A stretch of 6,514 nt of DNA from an uncultured Erysipelotrichaceae bacterium (GTDB lineage Bacteria; Bacillota_I; Bacilli_A; Erysipelotrichales; Erysipelotrichaceae). The notes below the pieces were generated by a model that was given only the letters and a program-made list of their open reading frames with translations, was not told the DNA's origin and did not search any database. The position numbers and the translations under genes were made by a program. Positions 6,248 through 6,514 of this stretch are shown piece by piece. Numbering within the stretch: the stretch's first letter is position 1; each line of letters begins with the position of its first letter. The DNA is taken from the NCBI GenBank assembly GCA_902796525.1, contig CADBPB010000129.1, forward strand, positions 1 to 6,514, in the 5' to 3' direction.

Positions 6248-6514
6248 ATTGATTTTGACAGGGCAAGAAGAATGGAGAGTTTCCCGTATTCTTTGGTCAG
6301 ACCTCCTTGCAGATAGAGCGTATAAGGAGGAATGACCGGAGCGTCGGCGCTCAGTTCGATGGTGCTGCCTTGGGTGAATGCGCCGCAAGCCATGACTTCA
6401 TCGAATGGATATCCCGGCATCGGAGCCGGCAATACCCGGACGAAGGAATCGATCGGCGAGGATTCCTGTATGCCTTGGGTAAAGGCGACCAGTTTCTCTT
6501 CCGTTCCCAGTTCG
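6235..6514 (-). CDS. Methionine gamma-lyase family protein (YnbB/aluminium resistance type), C-terminal part
   Basis: On the minus strand a frame is open from the right edge to a TAA at 6237-6235, giving the last 92 residues. The sequence has features I recognise from the Met_gamma_lyase family (PF06838, including B. subtilis YnbB): SPIDSFVRVLPAPMPGY, then GAFTQGSTIELSADAP, PPYTLYLQGGLT and KLSILLAL. Full members are about 400-430 residues and bind pyridoxal phosphate; the cofactor lysine lies outside the window, so catalytic competence cannot be judged. A reading that begins at TTG 6432 is only an internal part of this frame. The stop overlaps the reductase stop by four bases and both share a hairpin terminator. 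The true substrate of this family is poorly established, and the name comes from similarity to cystathionine/methionine gamma-lyases. Confidence 0.88.
   Translation of the reverse strand, partial: ELGTEEKLVAFTQGIQESSPIDSFVRVLPAPMPGYPFDEVMACGAFTQGSTIELSADAPVIPPYTLYLQGGLTKEYGKLSILLALSKSIKEA

Noticed and set aside
5768..6388. 206-codon open frame on the minus strand
   Set aside because: It covers the SDR gene in antisense and overlaps the genuine methionine gamma-lyase family frame on the same strand; its composition is Arg/Ile/His-rich and no motif is visible.

Overview
The window looks like chromosomal DNA from a moderate-GC Bacillota (Firmicutes), plausibly a gut-type member of the Erysipelotrichia or Clostridia. 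The clues are a Bacillus-type EF-P loop (HVKPGKGAA), a strong AAGGAG ribosome binding site and sigma-A-like promoter before efp, compact Rho-independent terminators, a very large secreted-type multidomain protein of the kind common in gut Firmicutes, and the C-terminus of a YnbB/methionine gamma-lyase family protein, a mainly Firmicute family. The assignment to a class is inference. No mobile elements, CRISPR arrays, tRNA or rRNA genes were seen.

Layout. (1) 3-3515 (+): the 3' part of a giant gene whose start lies left of the window. It encodes an extracytoplasmic-type multidomain protein with a CehA/McbA-like PHP metallohydrolase domain, a probable beta-sandwich domain, an OB-fold-like region, an X2-like Ig module, a Pro-Val-rich linker and an odd C-terminal tail. 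It ends at a strong hairpin terminator (3537-3568). (2) About 3615-4856 (+): a polytopic membrane protein whose C-terminal part resembles PnuC nicotinamide riboside transporters, preceded by an unusual N-terminal module of one membrane segment and a roughly 100-residue acidic soluble domain. (3) A clear promoter (4853-4881) whose -35 box overlaps the previous stop codon drives efp (4925-5482), elongation factor P. (4) Nine bases later a short-chain dehydrogenase/reductase begins (5492-6238), evidently in the same transcript. (5) From the right, on the minus strand, comes the C-terminal end of a PLP-dependent methionine gamma-lyase family protein (6514-6235). Its stop overlaps the reductase stop, and the two converge on one bidirectional hairpin lying inside both coding ends.

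How the genes may work together. The most interesting link is efp plus the reductase. In Bacillus subtilis, EF-P carries a 5-aminopentanol modification on the loop lysine, and the FabG-like reductase YmfI performs the final carbonyl reduction. A FabG-like gene directly behind an EF-P with the same loop suggests a dedicated EF-P modification reductase here. A looser idea is that the secreted PHP hydrolase and the PnuC-like transporter serve nutrient scavenging, but a terminator separates them.
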